In this document: positions 24,501 through 37,126 of the stretch, in pieces | How positions within the stretch are numbered: the first letter of the stretch is position 1 | Layout: each line of letters opens with the position of its first letter | Assembly: GCA_025345505.1 (NCBI GenBank) | Contig: JANVCC010000022.1 | Location: forward strand, 26,702,375 to 26,766,374 | Length of the DNA: 64,000 nt | Direction of reading: 5' to 3' | Source of the DNA: Todiramphus chloris collaris | Taxonomy: Eukaryota; Chordata; Aves; Coraciiformes; Alcedinidae | Notes under the pieces: model-generated | What the model saw: the letters and a program-made list of their open reading frames with translations, nothing else | Database searches by the model: none | Told to the model about the DNA's origin: nothing | Position numbers and translations under genes: made by a program

Positions 24501-26715
24501 TGTAACTGTTCTCCTTCCTTTTTCAAAATCCAAAGTCAGAGATGGGACTTCTTTTCTGTTCTACTTATTTTTCCTAAAGGGCAGAGATAAAGCTATTCCT
24601 TATGTGAAGAAGCTGAGATCCTGAAAAGATTTTTGCTTTTGCATGTATGTCTTTACATGTCCCCCTTGATCAGCTCTGAGAAGTGTTCTGCTTTAAGAGA
24701 ATAACATGGTGTGCAGATGTCTATAAATGGAAGATGAAATTGTTACTATTAAGTCCAGGTCCTGCCAAGGCAAACAAGTGCAGGGCAAACTGTGTGTGCA
24801 AAGGAAAGGAGCTGAGAAAGCTTGAAGTCAGCTGAATCATAACTTTGCTTTAATTTTAACATCACTTAAACTACATAACACAGCCATCTTATTAATAATA
24901 AAGCTAGCTCCTCAGTAGAACTGTTGTTTGTAAAGCCAAGCCTGTGCACATGGGTGCAATGGGAAGAATGTTGCAACAGAGACGTGCCTTCCAAAGTTGT
25001 GTTTTAAATTTAAAATAGTCGGGACTTCTGAGGAGCCTTAAGTTGCATTTGATGTCTCTGCTGCAGTTCACCAAGGTCCCAACCTCTGCAGGGCCAGGAG
25101 CAAGGAAGAAGAGTGCAACCGGGACAGCTTCTACCTGTCCACTAGCAACGCAGATCCACTTGAACAGGAAAACGCTCACAAATCCCAGAGGCTGCCCAGC
25201 CTGGCTTTCTGCTTTCTTAGTAGAGGATGATGTATTAGGACACTTTCATTCTCCACCTTTCAGGCTTTTCAAGAGCTGTCAGTATGACCTTGAGTGAGTA
25301 AATCGCGTAGGCATATATTATAAAGTACACACACCCACTCAGTCCATGCAGAAGTTGACAGGATGCAGCAGTACAAATCCCAGTGCATTTCTCTGCCTAC
25401 AGTTTTAATTTCCCTCTTGAGAGTTTTCTGTGGGATATTCAGACCCTCACATTGTGCAGAAGTGAGCAGACTCTGGGAGTGCACTGTTGTGAATGCATAT
25501 AGTTTAGTCCTGTGCTCTGTTTGCTGTTTAGTGAAATGGAGCAAATGCCACTTTGCTAATTAGGAAGTGAAAGTGATAAAGTTACAGGAACAGTCTGCAG
25601 GAGTTTTGAGATACTATGTAACAGACAGCAGAGCAGAGCAAAACATTTTTACCGCTGTCTTGCAGGAGTGATTTGATGTCTGCACTGATCTGATAATCTC
25701 AGGGTGAGGAGTGAAAACATACTGGTACAAGGCTTGTTCTTTATTGCTTCTGACATTTTATAAAGGCAGGCTGGCTCAGAAACTCCCCTAATATATAGCC
25801 TCTAAGACAGAGATGCAATTCCTAATGCATTCCTAATGAAACTCCCTGGACTTCCATGGCCTTGTGTTAAGACTGGATTTGGCCTCATCAGTAAAGTACA
25901 TTTAGACTTCCAAACTGAAAACTGCCTGTGGATTCCAGAGGGACTTGAAAAACTCCCAGAGTGCTGGAGTGCAGCAGAGATTTATGCTTTTCCCTGACTT
26001 TTCACTACTCAGTAATACATTTGCATGGCCAAAGTAAAGCCAGATCTGGCATTCTCCACTCCCGATTTCTCTACTACCCAGGGAACTAAATGACAGTGTA
26101 AACTGGAACAGTAATGCTCTAAGCCCCAGAAGAGCTTTTCAGGGGTATTTTCACACAGCCTGTGGAAAGAATGCACATGAGGATATTTGAAATATAAGGA
26201 CTTGACACTTTAGCTCACCCCAGTCTTCAGAGACACTGGTGACACAGGTTCCTGCGCAGAGGCAGAGACATGAAGCCAAAAAAAGCTTCTTGTGATATTT
26301 ACTTGTAGGAAAGTAAAATCTCTAGTCTCCAAATGAATGGAGGACTTGGTTGTTATTGGGCACTCTTTTTACCCACTGCCAAAACCAGTCCCAACTCCAG
26401 AAGAAGATGACTTCTAAACAGATAAGACAAGCAGATAGAAAGAGGAAAGGGTCACAGAAAAGTTGTACAGAGCAAGAGCAGCCCAGCTGCGGTTCAAGGC
26501 TTCACAGCAGCATGAGGAAATTGGCTGTTGCTTTGTCAGTCCTGAGGCAGGACTGCAGGACATGCAGGAGCATGGACATAGGGAGCAGCAGAGCTGGGAC
26601 TGGGAGCCAGGGCTTAGCTGCATCTTCTGTTGCTTGAAGGTGAGAGGGGATGGAGGTTGCTTTTCCCTCAGCCTTACCCAGTGCCCCACAGACACTGATG
26701 ACCCTTTGGTGTCAG
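18532..26715. other. Non-coding stretch with minor repeats
   Basis: I see no gene. Frames of 182 codons (19653-20201 plus) and 161 codons (23269-23754 minus) have no recognisable family. A self-complementary AT patch with T8 and A13 runs lies at about 24127-24165. A possible ancient repeat near 25.8 kb is listed separately. Confidence 0.6.
25810..25905. repeat. Possible ancient amniote interspersed repeat
   Basis: AAACTCCCTGGACTTCCATGG followed by GTGTTAAGACTGGATTTGGCC resembles a wording I know from old, highly copied amniote repeats (aactcc..tgacttcaatgg... followed by ggatttggccc). The copy is diverged and I cannot name the family or its ends. Confidence 0.3.
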
Positions 26716-26753
26716 CTGCCACCTTCCTGAGGGTCTGCCACCTTCCTGAGGGT
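26716..26753 (+). repeat. Perfect 19-bp tandem duplication
   Basis: CTGCCACCTTCCTGAGGGT occurs twice with no mismatch (26716-26734 and 26735-26753). Perfect identity suggests a recent duplication or one maintained by slippage. Confidence 0.9.
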
Positions 26754-29700
26754 CTGGTATGGGTCTTCCATGCCTTCTAACAACCAGCTGAGACTGCTCC
26801 AGGGAAAATTCCCTGTCCTCCCTGTCCATCATCTCACATCCTTGTTGCTTGGTGGTGAGGCCAGCTGAAAGTTCTTGATCACTACTACCATCACATTCAT
26901 AGGTCTCACATTCCTTCAAATCTCCCTCCTGGGATGGTGTTAGGAGAAATCATAAAGCCTGAATCCTACTGCTAGCAACAACCACAACCCCACCTCTCTA
27001 ATGAGTGTATCAAGAACGAGGGATGCTTTAGTTATTTGTGATAGGGCTTTAGAACAGAGGATTGCATAAGAGCAGTATTTCTCACCAAATTATGCATGAA
27101 CCACTGTCAGATTGAAGGGCTGCAAAATTATTGTGATTTATTACTCTTAATATTCCATCTTCTCATGTGCAAACATACAGCTGAAATGGGGAAAACACTA
27201 GGAGGAACATGCAGGGAACAGTCTTCTTTTTAGTAAGCTGTGAATGAATACTACTGTGCCCACACTAACAAAATGGTCTTTGGCTTTTCTCTTCTAGGAG
27301 CATTTGTCATATTACCAAAGGTTAAAAAGCCCAAAATGAGCAGGTCTCCTGAGGCTTTTCTCAGTTCCATTTCTATGACTTTATAATTTGAAAATAACTT
27401 GGTTTCTTTTTAATTTTTTTTTTACTTTTGTATTGCTGTTTTCCATCTATTCCCATTGTCTAGATGCATTTATGGGCAGCCTGTACCCAGCTGTTCTTGT
27501 GCCAACATTGTACTTGAGTTAAATAGCTCTTTCATCCCCAATATTTAGGCCCCTGATGTATCTGTGGCAGCCAGTCCTACCCTCTTCAGCCTTCATTTCA
27601 CTAAATACAACAAAGTGAGTTCTTCCAGTCATTTGCAACTTGAGTGCACTCTTCTCTAAGCTGTTGCAGGATCCCTCCTTTCTTTAACACTGGTGAGGTT
27701 ATGGTAGGTCTGCCAGGATTTGCTTCTCAGAAAATACTGTCTAAGGGAAAGTTATGCACTTGAAGCTAGATGCAAAGAGAAATGGGAATTGGTGGGAAAA
27801 AGAACACTATCATAACAGCATTTTCTAGTAGCAGACCTGGCTACATATAGAAGAGGTGTTACTGTTGTCACAGTCCAGTGGTTTGCAGTGTGGTTCAATA
27901 GTCTGTATAGATAATCAAGGCTATTAACCAATTTATTTCCTTAATCTTGTCTTGATACTTTTCAGTATGGTTTGGCCAAACCCCTGACTTCAAACTGGAT
28001 TACAGCATCCCACTCTACCAAGGCAGATCAGCTGTCCTACAAACATTGTAGCCAGTCTGAACCTGCTACCCTCGGCTTCTGCATTCTTCCCAGAGACCTA
28101 TTCTGAGGTCAAATCCTATTTTCCTGGCTTCCTCGTTATTTGTGTCTCATGGCCAGTGGCATAAAATGGTGAGGCACCCATCTTTCTCTCAGATTACATT
28201 ATCCCTTGTGAGACCATAAGCTGTAGTCCTCTCTGATCCACCAAAGAAGAGCCAGAGTATGAAGAAGGTAAAACCTTATGGAGGACAAGGTAAGGACATG
28301 CCACTGTTTGTAGAGCACAGAGAGTAAACCTCTTGCTTCTGACAGATAAGGAATAGCAGCAGCTGCAAAGGAAAAGAAGAGAAGCAGGCTGAGTATTGAA
28401 AAGTCACCATGTACTAAAAAAGAAAATATAGTTGCATTTAAAGAGAAAGGAGAGATTGACACTCCCAAAAGGATTTTATTGTTTGCATTTTTAAGATGCT
28501 AGGCATTTTTAATGATGTGTTAATGACCATATTCTATTCATATGGGATTCATCACATTGCCCTTTCTCTATTTAAAAATTTAACATCTAGTCTTAGCTGG
28601 CCATTTAGGATTCCTCTCTGCTGAAGGGCATGAGATCTGCCTCTCTCCAAGAACACTCTCTATGACAGAAAGGATGCACTGCCATCCACAGCTGTCAGCC
28701 TCTTTCCACGTGCTGTAGCAGCACACCCAAACCCCATCCCAGCTGTGCCTCATAATCATCCCTTAAGCAATGGCCACTGTCTCCTGCCATGGCCAGGGAT
28801 TTGAAAAAAATTACTTGAATTGCTCCAGAGTTGGAAGCCAATTCAAAATTAGATGATGGGAATCCCATTGTTAACACTGGTGAACAATAGATACACACAG
28901 GATCAGAAACACAGCCCTGGGTGCATATTGCATATTATTCTCCCTACCCTTTAAGATTCAAACGTTTGCAACCAACATTAAGCTCAGGAAAATAATATTT
29001 GGAACTTCTTTGCCCTGCAAATTGCCTTTCCCACCCTCCAGAAAATGCTACTGAGTGTGTTCCACCCTCTGCTGCCCTGAGCCAGACTGAAAGGGCTGAC
29101 TGATTAAGGGCAAACATCTGTGGGCATTAGTTGATGGGTGAACCAAGACTTCCCAAAGGACCCAGTGTTGTATGCAATTCACTGGCATTGAGAGAGGACC
29201 ATCCTGAGTGAAATCATGCTCTTTTTATTCTCTTACAATGAGCAGCCGAAAAAGGAAACCTTCAAAATCTCTAGTCATCGTTGAGGATGGCAGTCTTTAT
29301 TTTAAATGCTCTGGGAAGGCACTGCACGCATTGGCTGCTATGACTATTGCCTCTATTTTTGGTTCTTCAGCCCTCAGTAAACAGGACTATAGAAAGGCAG
29401 AGCTAAATCAAGAGTCCTGGCCCCTTCCTTCATAGCCATTTGTGCCATTCATTGACTGATGCAAATCATCTTAATACCCAATACCAATTTTTACCTACGG
29501 GTGCTATACCCAAGGTGGACACGCTCCAGATCTCCTCCTCTCTGCTGCTTGAAAACCCTCTTCTAATTTCTACTTTCTGTGTTCATTCATGGCTAATTCC
29601 AAAATCTTTTTTTTTCTTTCTCTCTTTTTTTTCTTTTTTAAACTCTGATCTCTATATAAATAACCCCCAGCAGCCTGGACAGTTTGTTAGCAGGGCTATA

Positions 29701-32639
29701 AGTTGTCCCCCATCAAAGGCTTTGAGAACCCCTGGCTTCAGCTCAAATTGGATCACAACTAATGGCATTTGCTTTTTTTCACAGGAAAGGAGAGTGGGCT
29801 TTGTGGGTCAGATGTTGCTGTGACCTAAGTGTTGTGTTGGAAGACACATTTTTTGTATAACAACCATTTTATCTGCAGCATTAGTCAGAGCTGAATTTCT
29901 CTGTCCTTTGTCCCAGGGCTCTGGTTTTTGGCACCACCTGACATTTGACTCAAGGATCAGTCAGTATTTCCATAATGATTAACCCAGTGATTGTCAGTGT
30001 TCACAGCTCGGTGTTAAACATGGGAATACTTGGATTGCACAGATGCCAAGTGACCGTTGCTAACCAAATAAAAACGTGACTTGAAAGCCACCCTCCTGGG
30101 CACCCTCAGAGCTGTGGAGTAGCCTCAGGAGGCAATCAGGAAAGCTCTTGCTCTTGGCTGTTACACAGCACTTCCAATATAGTAATTACAGTTCAGAGTA
30201 AAACATGTGACTGGCAATTTCAATGAAAGAGTTAAAAAAAAAAAAGAGAGAAGTTTTGGAGCTGGAAGAATCTGAAGGATATGACGTTTTCAAAGGAATT
30301 CAGTTTCTTGAAATAAAAAGTTTTGTTTGACTTAGCCATTTTCTGTCCCTTTTGAAGCCAATTTGCTTCTCCAGAAATGCCAACAGTTTTCATTTTTAGC
30401 TCCTCAGAATGGCTTGGGGATTTTTTTTTATCTTCTGAATGTTTTCAGAAGAAAATGTGGAGCCAGAAAGTTATTTCAAACAAACAAACAAATGAGAAAA
30501 TAACAAAATGATTGATTATAAAATGAAACATTTCATGTTTTCTTGTCTTGGCTTGAAAAAGAATTTTGGGATTTCTCTCCATGCTTTTTCATCAGAGAAA
30601 CCTTCATCTCGAAAGTGTTTGTGGGAGCTAATTAGAGGTACTGGGCAAATCACAGGTGCAGCAGCGAAAATGGTTGCTGTGGAAAGACAGTGAGCTTGGA
30701 AATCTCTCTTTTTAATGAAGTTGTGTCTCTTCCTTTGCACTCAGGCAGACAGTAAGAAGTGTAATGCCAGAAAAATCCCAATACTTCAGCATAAGAATTG
30801 ATAAGGGCATGAGAATTCCTTCCTATCTTCAGTGCTTTGCATCCTGAAAGCAGGGAAACCAGCTCTTTTCTTCCATGATTGTTTTTCATGTTAAGTGAGT
30901 CACTACTCTGAGTATGATGGAGCAAAACTTTCCTGGTGTGCTGCACATCACAGAGAGACTCTTGCAAGAGGATGCAGTGATAACCAGCTCTGTCAACAGA
31001 GGAAAGAATATGGTCCCTAGCCTCAGAGCACTCAAGGCAGGAAGAGTCTGCTGGAAGAGAGGAAAAAAGCAGGTCAGAATATGGAACTGCCACTCTGGTG
31101 ACGCAACTCTGACCTGGAATGACAGCATATATGGGTCCAGGAGATCACGGGATGTTTGTAAAATAGATCTTCCCTCTTGTGTAAGCAGGAGGATAAAATT
31201 ATCCTGGCAGCAGCTGTTGTTTCCCAGAATGAGGATCAAGGCTGGCTGTTTTTTCCTGCAGTATTCAAGACATCAGGCCTTCTTATCCCCATGATCCTGC
31301 GGTTGCTGTCCTGTGCGAATGGTCTCAAACACACAGAGATAAACATTTCTCCCTGACACAGTATCCATGCTAGTGTGACATAAGGTTTCTTTTAACTTCT
31401 CACATCATGTAAATCTGCATCCTTACTCTTTTTTGCAACATAAAAAACAGTAGAAGGAAGAAGGGGGAATGCAGAGAAAAGAAGGGAAGAGAGAAGAGAA
31501 AAATAGAGTAAATCAAGTGAGTTTGGTAATATAATACAGTCTTGTAGCATGCTCAGGACTTGAGCAACAGACAAGGCTGAAGCTCATTTACAAAGCTAGA
31601 AGTTAAGTCCCTTTTCCAGTTTTTAAAGAGTACATAGACTTTGCTGAAGTCTCTATCCAAATGTGCTCAGCTAGATCCCATCGGCGAGGGTGGCAGACGG
31701 TCATTCAGCTGGCTGGGAGAGGAAGGAGGGTGGTTGGAGGAACAGATGTCTCTCCACGTGTCACTCAACAGTCCAGCACCACCAGGGGAGATGAGAGAGT
31801 TAGAGACATGCAGGGTTCCAGCTCAAGCAGGTTGTGGGCTTCTGTGGGGCTTGCAGCTCACTGGCTGGCTGACATCCCACACAACTCATTTGGTTTCATG
31901 TTGGTAGGTCAGGTGTGAGCTCAGCAAAGATAAAGTGCCTTTCCACCACACCATGAAACCACACTACTCCCTCTTCCCCGTCTGAAGGAGTCCACACTCT
32001 GGAATTTTTATTTTCCTGAGCAAAGAGGAGGGTGAGTAACAGGTTTGCTTTGTTACTGCAGCGCTCACCACCAAAGTGTGGGCCTGCATCTGCTGCTGAG
32101 ATAAATCAGAGGAGATGGCAGGGTGGTCAGGAGAGCATCTGACCAGAGTTTTAACAGTGCATTTAATTTACAAGCAGGGGGAAGGTTTAATATTTCCGTC
32201 CCCCTCTAAGTACACTCATGTGGCATCCCTCCACCTGTCTCCTGGGGAGCTGGGCTAATTGCCACAGACTGAGGAGCTGAGCCCAAACTGATTTTACAGG
32301 GCACTGCAGCCAAGGATGGCTGTGGGCAGAAGCATTAGGCATTACAATATGGCAATAAGGGCCCTGGTTATCAACGGCTGAAAAGCAAGCAAACACCTGG
32401 CTGGCTAGGTTGCATTTCTTGCAATACAAAAGTGTATTTGGATTTTAAAGAGATGTGCAGCCAGATGCTGGCTGTGACAGGTAAAAGGAAGCAAGCTTCA
32501 TTTCAGTCTGTCCATCAAGACATGGAGCATGCCATCTTCATCACACAGATACAGTGTGCCTGTTGTGTGTCCCATCCTCGCAGCACTCCACTGACCACAG
32601 GCTCCCAGGACCTTCCAATCCCATAGCCCTGACAGAGTT
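26754..32639. other. Non-coding stretch, nothing recognised
   Basis: This is unique, AT-leaning sequence. It includes short homopolymers (30234-30244 A-rich, 30421-30429 T-run), a (CAAA)n patch at about 30478-30492 and a purine-rich run at about 31449-31510. No frame longer than 147 codons and no recognisable exon, RNA or transposon is seen. Confidence 0.6.
31449..31510 (+). repeat. Purine-rich low-complexity run
   Basis: About 60 bases consist nearly all of A and G (GGAAGAAGGGGG, GAGAAAAGAAGGGAAG), interrupted by only a few pyrimidines. It has no coding meaning. Confidence 0.7.
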
Positions 32640-32689
32640 TAACACCATGAGGCTCAAGGAGAAGAAAATCACTTTCATTATGCCCATAT

Positions 32690-32960
32690 CACACTGTAGC
32701 GGTTTGCGGATTTCTCTAGCATCCAGGTCAGCGGAGTCATGGCTCACCATGTCACCAGGGGACAGCAAGGGTGTCTGTCAGTGCTCTGCCTCCCTCTCCC
32801 AGCAGTTGTCTGCTGGGCTTATGGGAATAATGCCCCTGAGTACACTGCGGCTGGCCCGATTATCAAAGATCTTCAGCTGAGATCTTTTCACACGGTGCAA
32901 AGTGCCAGCTGCAGAACAGCTAACCTGATATTGAAGGACACGTTGCATTACAGACTCTGA
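32690..32960. other. Candidate conserved non-coding block
   Basis: This block keeps about seven CpGs in 270 bases (AGCGGTTTGCGG, CAGCGGAG, TGCGGC, CCCGAT, CACGGT, CACGTT) in otherwise CpG-poor DNA. It also contains E-box-like CAGCTG (CCAGCTGCAG) and CTTCAGCTGAGAT. CpG retention outside an island can reflect constraint or low germline methylation. This is inference only. Confidence 0.25.
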
Positions 32961-35245
32961 ACTGGCTTTGTTTTAAAAGTGCTGTCTTTTGTCTGTAACT
33001 CTTCAACTTTCCGTCTCTTTTTACCTTCTCTGGGGCCACTCTTTGCTTCCCTTTTTCAGCCCTTATTTTAATTCTTCTGGTCAGACAGTTTCCCTGTCTG
33101 TGACATGACCATCTGGTTGTGGCTTCAGCTCACTGAACCTCAATTTTAGGCATCTGTGCTAAACTGGTGATCTAAACTCCTATGGCTGACAGAGAAAGAG
33201 TCACGCCAGAAGACAAATCTTTCCTTCTCATTTTGATTTCTTGTTTAGACTGGCAGAAATCCTCTGCTGAAGTAATCGCTCCTTTCCAGTACCTCTCCAG
33301 AATCTATAAAGCAAGTTTCATTTATATACTCCACTCACTTTTTAGGCAACCAGAATATAGTGAGATGACTCCTGCCCCTATCTTCAGTGAAGTGAAAGAT
33401 TAATTTTCTCCTGTAGATTACTGGTGAGCTTTTAAAATAAGTATAAACTCACAGGAAGCTCTGGGTTTTTTTCATTTTCAAAAAGGAGAAGTTGATATGA
33501 CTAGATTATTAGGAAAGTTTAACACTAATATCAAAGTAGTACTTTCCACCTTCAGTTCACATCAAACTGTTGTTCAGTTCATCTGTATCTAACGAGTATG
33601 AGCTGCCATCAGTAGGCATGACAGGTGCTGTCTTGCTTAGTTTACAGGGGCTGGACTGGACCCTTCCAGAGTGGAAGCCATGAATTTGCACCACTTCTCC
33701 CCCAAATCAGCCTCTCTCTACCACTTTGTACCCTCTACACAGCCAGGAGCCCTGCAGCATCTCAGTGGGTTAGACTGGCACTTCTCATCACCAGTGCCCC
33801 TTGAATGCTTTTAAAACACAGTGTCTACAGGAATCACTTCTAGGACTTGAATACAAATACTCTACAGCAGGATGAGACTTTTGTTCTGGCACAGAATTTA
33901 CTGTATGGTCTATGGATGGCTCTGTTCATCTGAGCACAAAGGTGTCTCTGATACCTTCCTAACATGCAGATGGGATAATGTTTTAACATTACTCAGAAGC
34001 ATCACATAATGCTATCAGGAGGGAAAGGAAGAATGTTATTTCCAGTTTAAGCCAGTATGAAAATTGCATTTCTGAGACACACATTCAAAATCATGAGTTC
34101 TGCTGCAGAAATCAGGAATTCAACTTTAATTCATAAACATTTAATGTGAAGAAGTATGAGATGAATAGTGTTTGATTTCAAGTTTTTAAGTCTTTTAATA
34201 TAACTTTCTAATTGTATATCCAACTCCAGAAGTTAAGGATCTCATTGTTATTCTTAGCTAAAATGTAGATGATATGCAACCATCTGACTCCAAGAACAGG
34301 CCTTTTAAGAAAAAACAACAACAGTTTGTCAGGGTGGAGTTGGGGGCAATTTTAATGAAGAAATTTGATTAAAGGATACATTTCTTCCATTCTCCCCATC
34401 CCCCCAACCCAAACCTGGGGGTAGAAATATGAACACAGATCAATTTAAATCATTACTTCAGGCTATGGGGATTTGGCCCACTCACTACTTACTGTTAATA
34501 TCAAAGCATGAAGAGTTTTACATGCAGAGAAATAGGGTTTTTTTTTTTTTCCCAGCTAACAACCCTTTCTCTGACTGCAGCTAGATGAGCTGCTGAGATG
34601 TGACAGAGTTGGGTGGGAAGTCAGCCATCCCTGGACTCTTGCCCTGTCTCCTTACCACCACTGCTGAATACCTCTGCTAAATGTCCAGTGTAGGCAGCTC
34701 TACAATCACCTCCAAACCCAGGTCCCTCAGAACAGCCTGGATTGCTTTTTGGAGCAGTTAACAAGCAGTTGAGTTTGTGGGTTGGGAAGAGAATGGAGGG
34801 AACAGAGATGAACAGCTGGAGAGTAATAACTTTCTAAGGGGATCAGCTGCCACATCACGTCTGATCACAGATTTGTTGTCAAGCATCTGTTTTCCTCCTA
34901 CCTCCTGATGTGGTCCAGCTTCTTTTCTCTGACTCTGCTCCCTCCTTCATTTTCAGAGATCATGTTTCTTGTATTCTTATACATCCTTCTGGGTAAAGAA
35001 AAGGCTCAGCAACTCCACAGGCCCTGCCAGCATGTTTGAGAATTGCCCCCTATCCCCTTGTGTGCTCTTCTGCCTAACAATTTCATGCCAAACAGACTTA
35101 ATCAAGCTCCCCTGAACTAGTTAAACCTCTGGGGAGTCCAAATTAGTATATTTTCTTAGTCAGAGTAATATTACACAGAATATTGAATGACAGTTAAAAC
35201 CACATCTGGATCTTGCTCTATTATAATACATCCATAGCCCTGAGG
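32961..35245. other. Non-coding stretch, nothing recognised
   Basis: The sequence is unique and AT-leaning, with a T13 run at 34538-34550. No open frame, repeat family or RNA gene is recognised. Confidence 0.6.
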
Positions 35246-35395
35246 GGAAGCAGTGTGGTTTAGTGATTCATGAAACCTGGGTTTTATTCCCAGTTCTTCC
35301 ACTGCCTCCTTGGGTGACCTTAGCTAAGTTATTTCACTGCCCTATGCTTCAATTTTGCCATCTATGAAAAAGGGGGCAAAAATGGGGGAAACTGT
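35246..35395 (+). mobile_element. MIR-type CORE-SINE, plus strand
   Basis: The order of landmarks matches the MIR family of tRNA-derived SINEs. It starts with GCAGTGTGGTTTAGTGATTC (5' end of the tRNA head), then CCTGGGTTTTATTCCCAGTTC at the degenerate B-box position (the usual TTCGAATCC has lost its CpG). Next come TTCCACTGCC, GGTGACCTTAGCTAAGTTA and finally GCTTCAATTTTGCCATCTATG with AAA and G-rich sequence from the core. MIRs were active early in amniote or older history, so this copy is expected to be old and inactive. The 3' LINE-derived tail is not clear after about 35395. Confidence 0.85.
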
Positions 35396-36240
35396 CTCCT
35401 GCCCAAGGTCCTTTGATAGCCTCTGAAGACAACTGCCAAGCACTGTTGCTCAGCCTCCCATGCCATTTCCATGTGGGATTGCATGCAGACAGGTGGTGTG
35501 CCCCACATCTTTCTTCTCTATGTGTGCACAGGTTTCTCCACAGCTTGGTGCATCTCTGCAGGCTCCCTGAGGCTCTCCCACCTCCCTCTGCCACTGCTGC
35601 AACTGGCCATGTCCAACACAGCTGTAGCTGTGACCCTGTCCCTGCTGCATGAGACCCAGGAGCAGGAGGCATTCCAGAGAGAGGAGCATCATCTGGGGAC
35701 TGTGCCATCCAGCTTGTCCTGATAAGAAAATACCGCAGTCAGTGTCAGCCCTGTCATTTCTCCTGCTGTGCTAGGCATGTATTTAATGGCCTGCCATGCT
35801 ACTTTGTATATGTCAGCAGAGACAGGAGCAGAGAGGTTTGTGCAGACTGAAGGTCCCAATCTCCCTTTCCTTTTGCATAAATCAAAAAACTTGTTGAAAA
35901 AAAGAAGAGTATCTGTAACAAAGAATTTGAGTCCTGTGAAGAGGGGATGAATACATCCAACCCCTCTGCAGGTCAGCACAAAATAGTGGTCATCCTTCTG
36001 TGTGTTACATGGAGGCTCATCTAGCTGGAACCTACCGACACATAAACAGTTAAGCTCCTAAAGAGCACAAAGTGACAAGCCCTGCTTTTCCTTTGAGAAA
36101 TATTCCCATATTTCCCAGGTTATAACCCACTAGATAACAACCTTGAGCTGAATGTTATCACGGCTGAGATTTCCCACCGCAGGAACATACAGGATACTTT
36201 TTTGGTTTACTACCCACTCCAAAAAGAAAAAAAAAAATGC
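35396..36240. other. Non-coding stretch, nothing recognised
   Basis: The sequence is unique. Several overlapping short frames at 35349-35722 on both strands have no recognisable similarity and partly overlap the MIR. Confidence 0.6.
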
Positions 36241-36299
36241 ATACAGCTAAATAAAGTGAAGGTTCACAGCTCTGACAAAGCCTTTCAGTGGGAATCTGG

Positions 36300-36720
36300 G
36301 ACGCTTTTCAAGTGTTACCGACTGCTTTATTTTCCCATGGCTCTTTCCAAGATAATAATTGCTCCGCAGATGTTTCCCTCAGGACAGTGAGATGTTCAGG
36401 TACCGGGGCGAAAGCTGAGGCTTTGGGCTATCGTTCACAAGGCTACTGTTACCTGCTGTGTTCTTGCAGAGTGCAGCCTTTTCCCATCACAGAATTTCTT
36501 AGGTGTCTGGTTTATCAGAAACGCTGTAAATTTGAGCCCTCTGGCTAATTGTGCCTGATTTACATGAATGACGTGGTTGTGTCTCTATGCAACACGAATA
36601 AGAAAAGGGAAGGCACTTTATTTCTGCCACACACGGTAACTTGCACATGCCCAAATGCACGACTCTGAAATATGTTACTCAGCACTTTGGGAAGACGTCA
36701 GAGAAGATATGGGTTTCCGG
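36300..36720. other. CpG-retaining candidate regulatory block
   Basis: Thirteen CpGs are visible in about 420 bases (near 36302, 36319, 36365, 36404, 36409, 36432, 36522, 36572, 36595, 36634, 36660, 36696, 36718), while neighbouring kilobases have only a few. The GC content is ordinary, so it is not a classical CpG island. It contains ATGACGTGG and AGACGTCAG, which resemble cAMP-response-element (CRE) half-sites, plus TTTATCAG and CTAATTG. A distal enhancer is the simplest guess. Confidence 0.3.
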
Positions 36721-36959
36721 CTTTTGACACATTATCAGCTTTTTTACAGGTCCTGCAAAACCAAAAATGCAGTGTTTTGTGTTTAGTCTTCCACTTTATG
36801 TGTGCTTTTCTCTATCCTTAACCTAGCAGAAGCAACCTGAACTCTCCCTTTGCTTGAGGATGGCATACCACTTTAGGAAGAAGGGACTTTCCTTAATACC
36901 CACCAGTGTCACAGTGAACAGGGTAGTTGTTTTCCTTCCTAATAACACTGCCACCTCTG

Positions 36960-37078
36960 CCTCCTTCATTTAAAAATAGGGCCCATTAAGCAAATGACTC
37001 AGGCCTTGAGAACAACCGTCGCCTCATGTGGTAATTTGAGGTCTGTAAATGTCAGTCCCATGGGCGCTCACCTACTTA
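36960..37078. other. Candidate conserved non-coding block
   Basis: TTTAAAAATAGGGCCCATTA, AAATGACTCAGGC (an AP-1-like TGACTCA) and AACCGTCGCC followed by GGTAATTTGAGG and GGGCGCTC give a motif-dense unique block close to the CpG-retaining block. TTTAAAAATAG also resembles an MEF2-type A/T core. No alignment was possible. Confidence 0.25.
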
Positions 37079-37126
37079 CATCATTTATGGACATGATTTA
37101 TGGACATAATGGACATCATTTATGAC
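37079..37126 (+). repeat. Short degenerate tandem repeat
   Basis: CATCATTTATGGACAT, GATTTATGGACAT, AATGGACAT and CATCATTTATGAC follow each other directly, giving an imperfect array with a period of about 13 bases. Confidence 0.75.
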
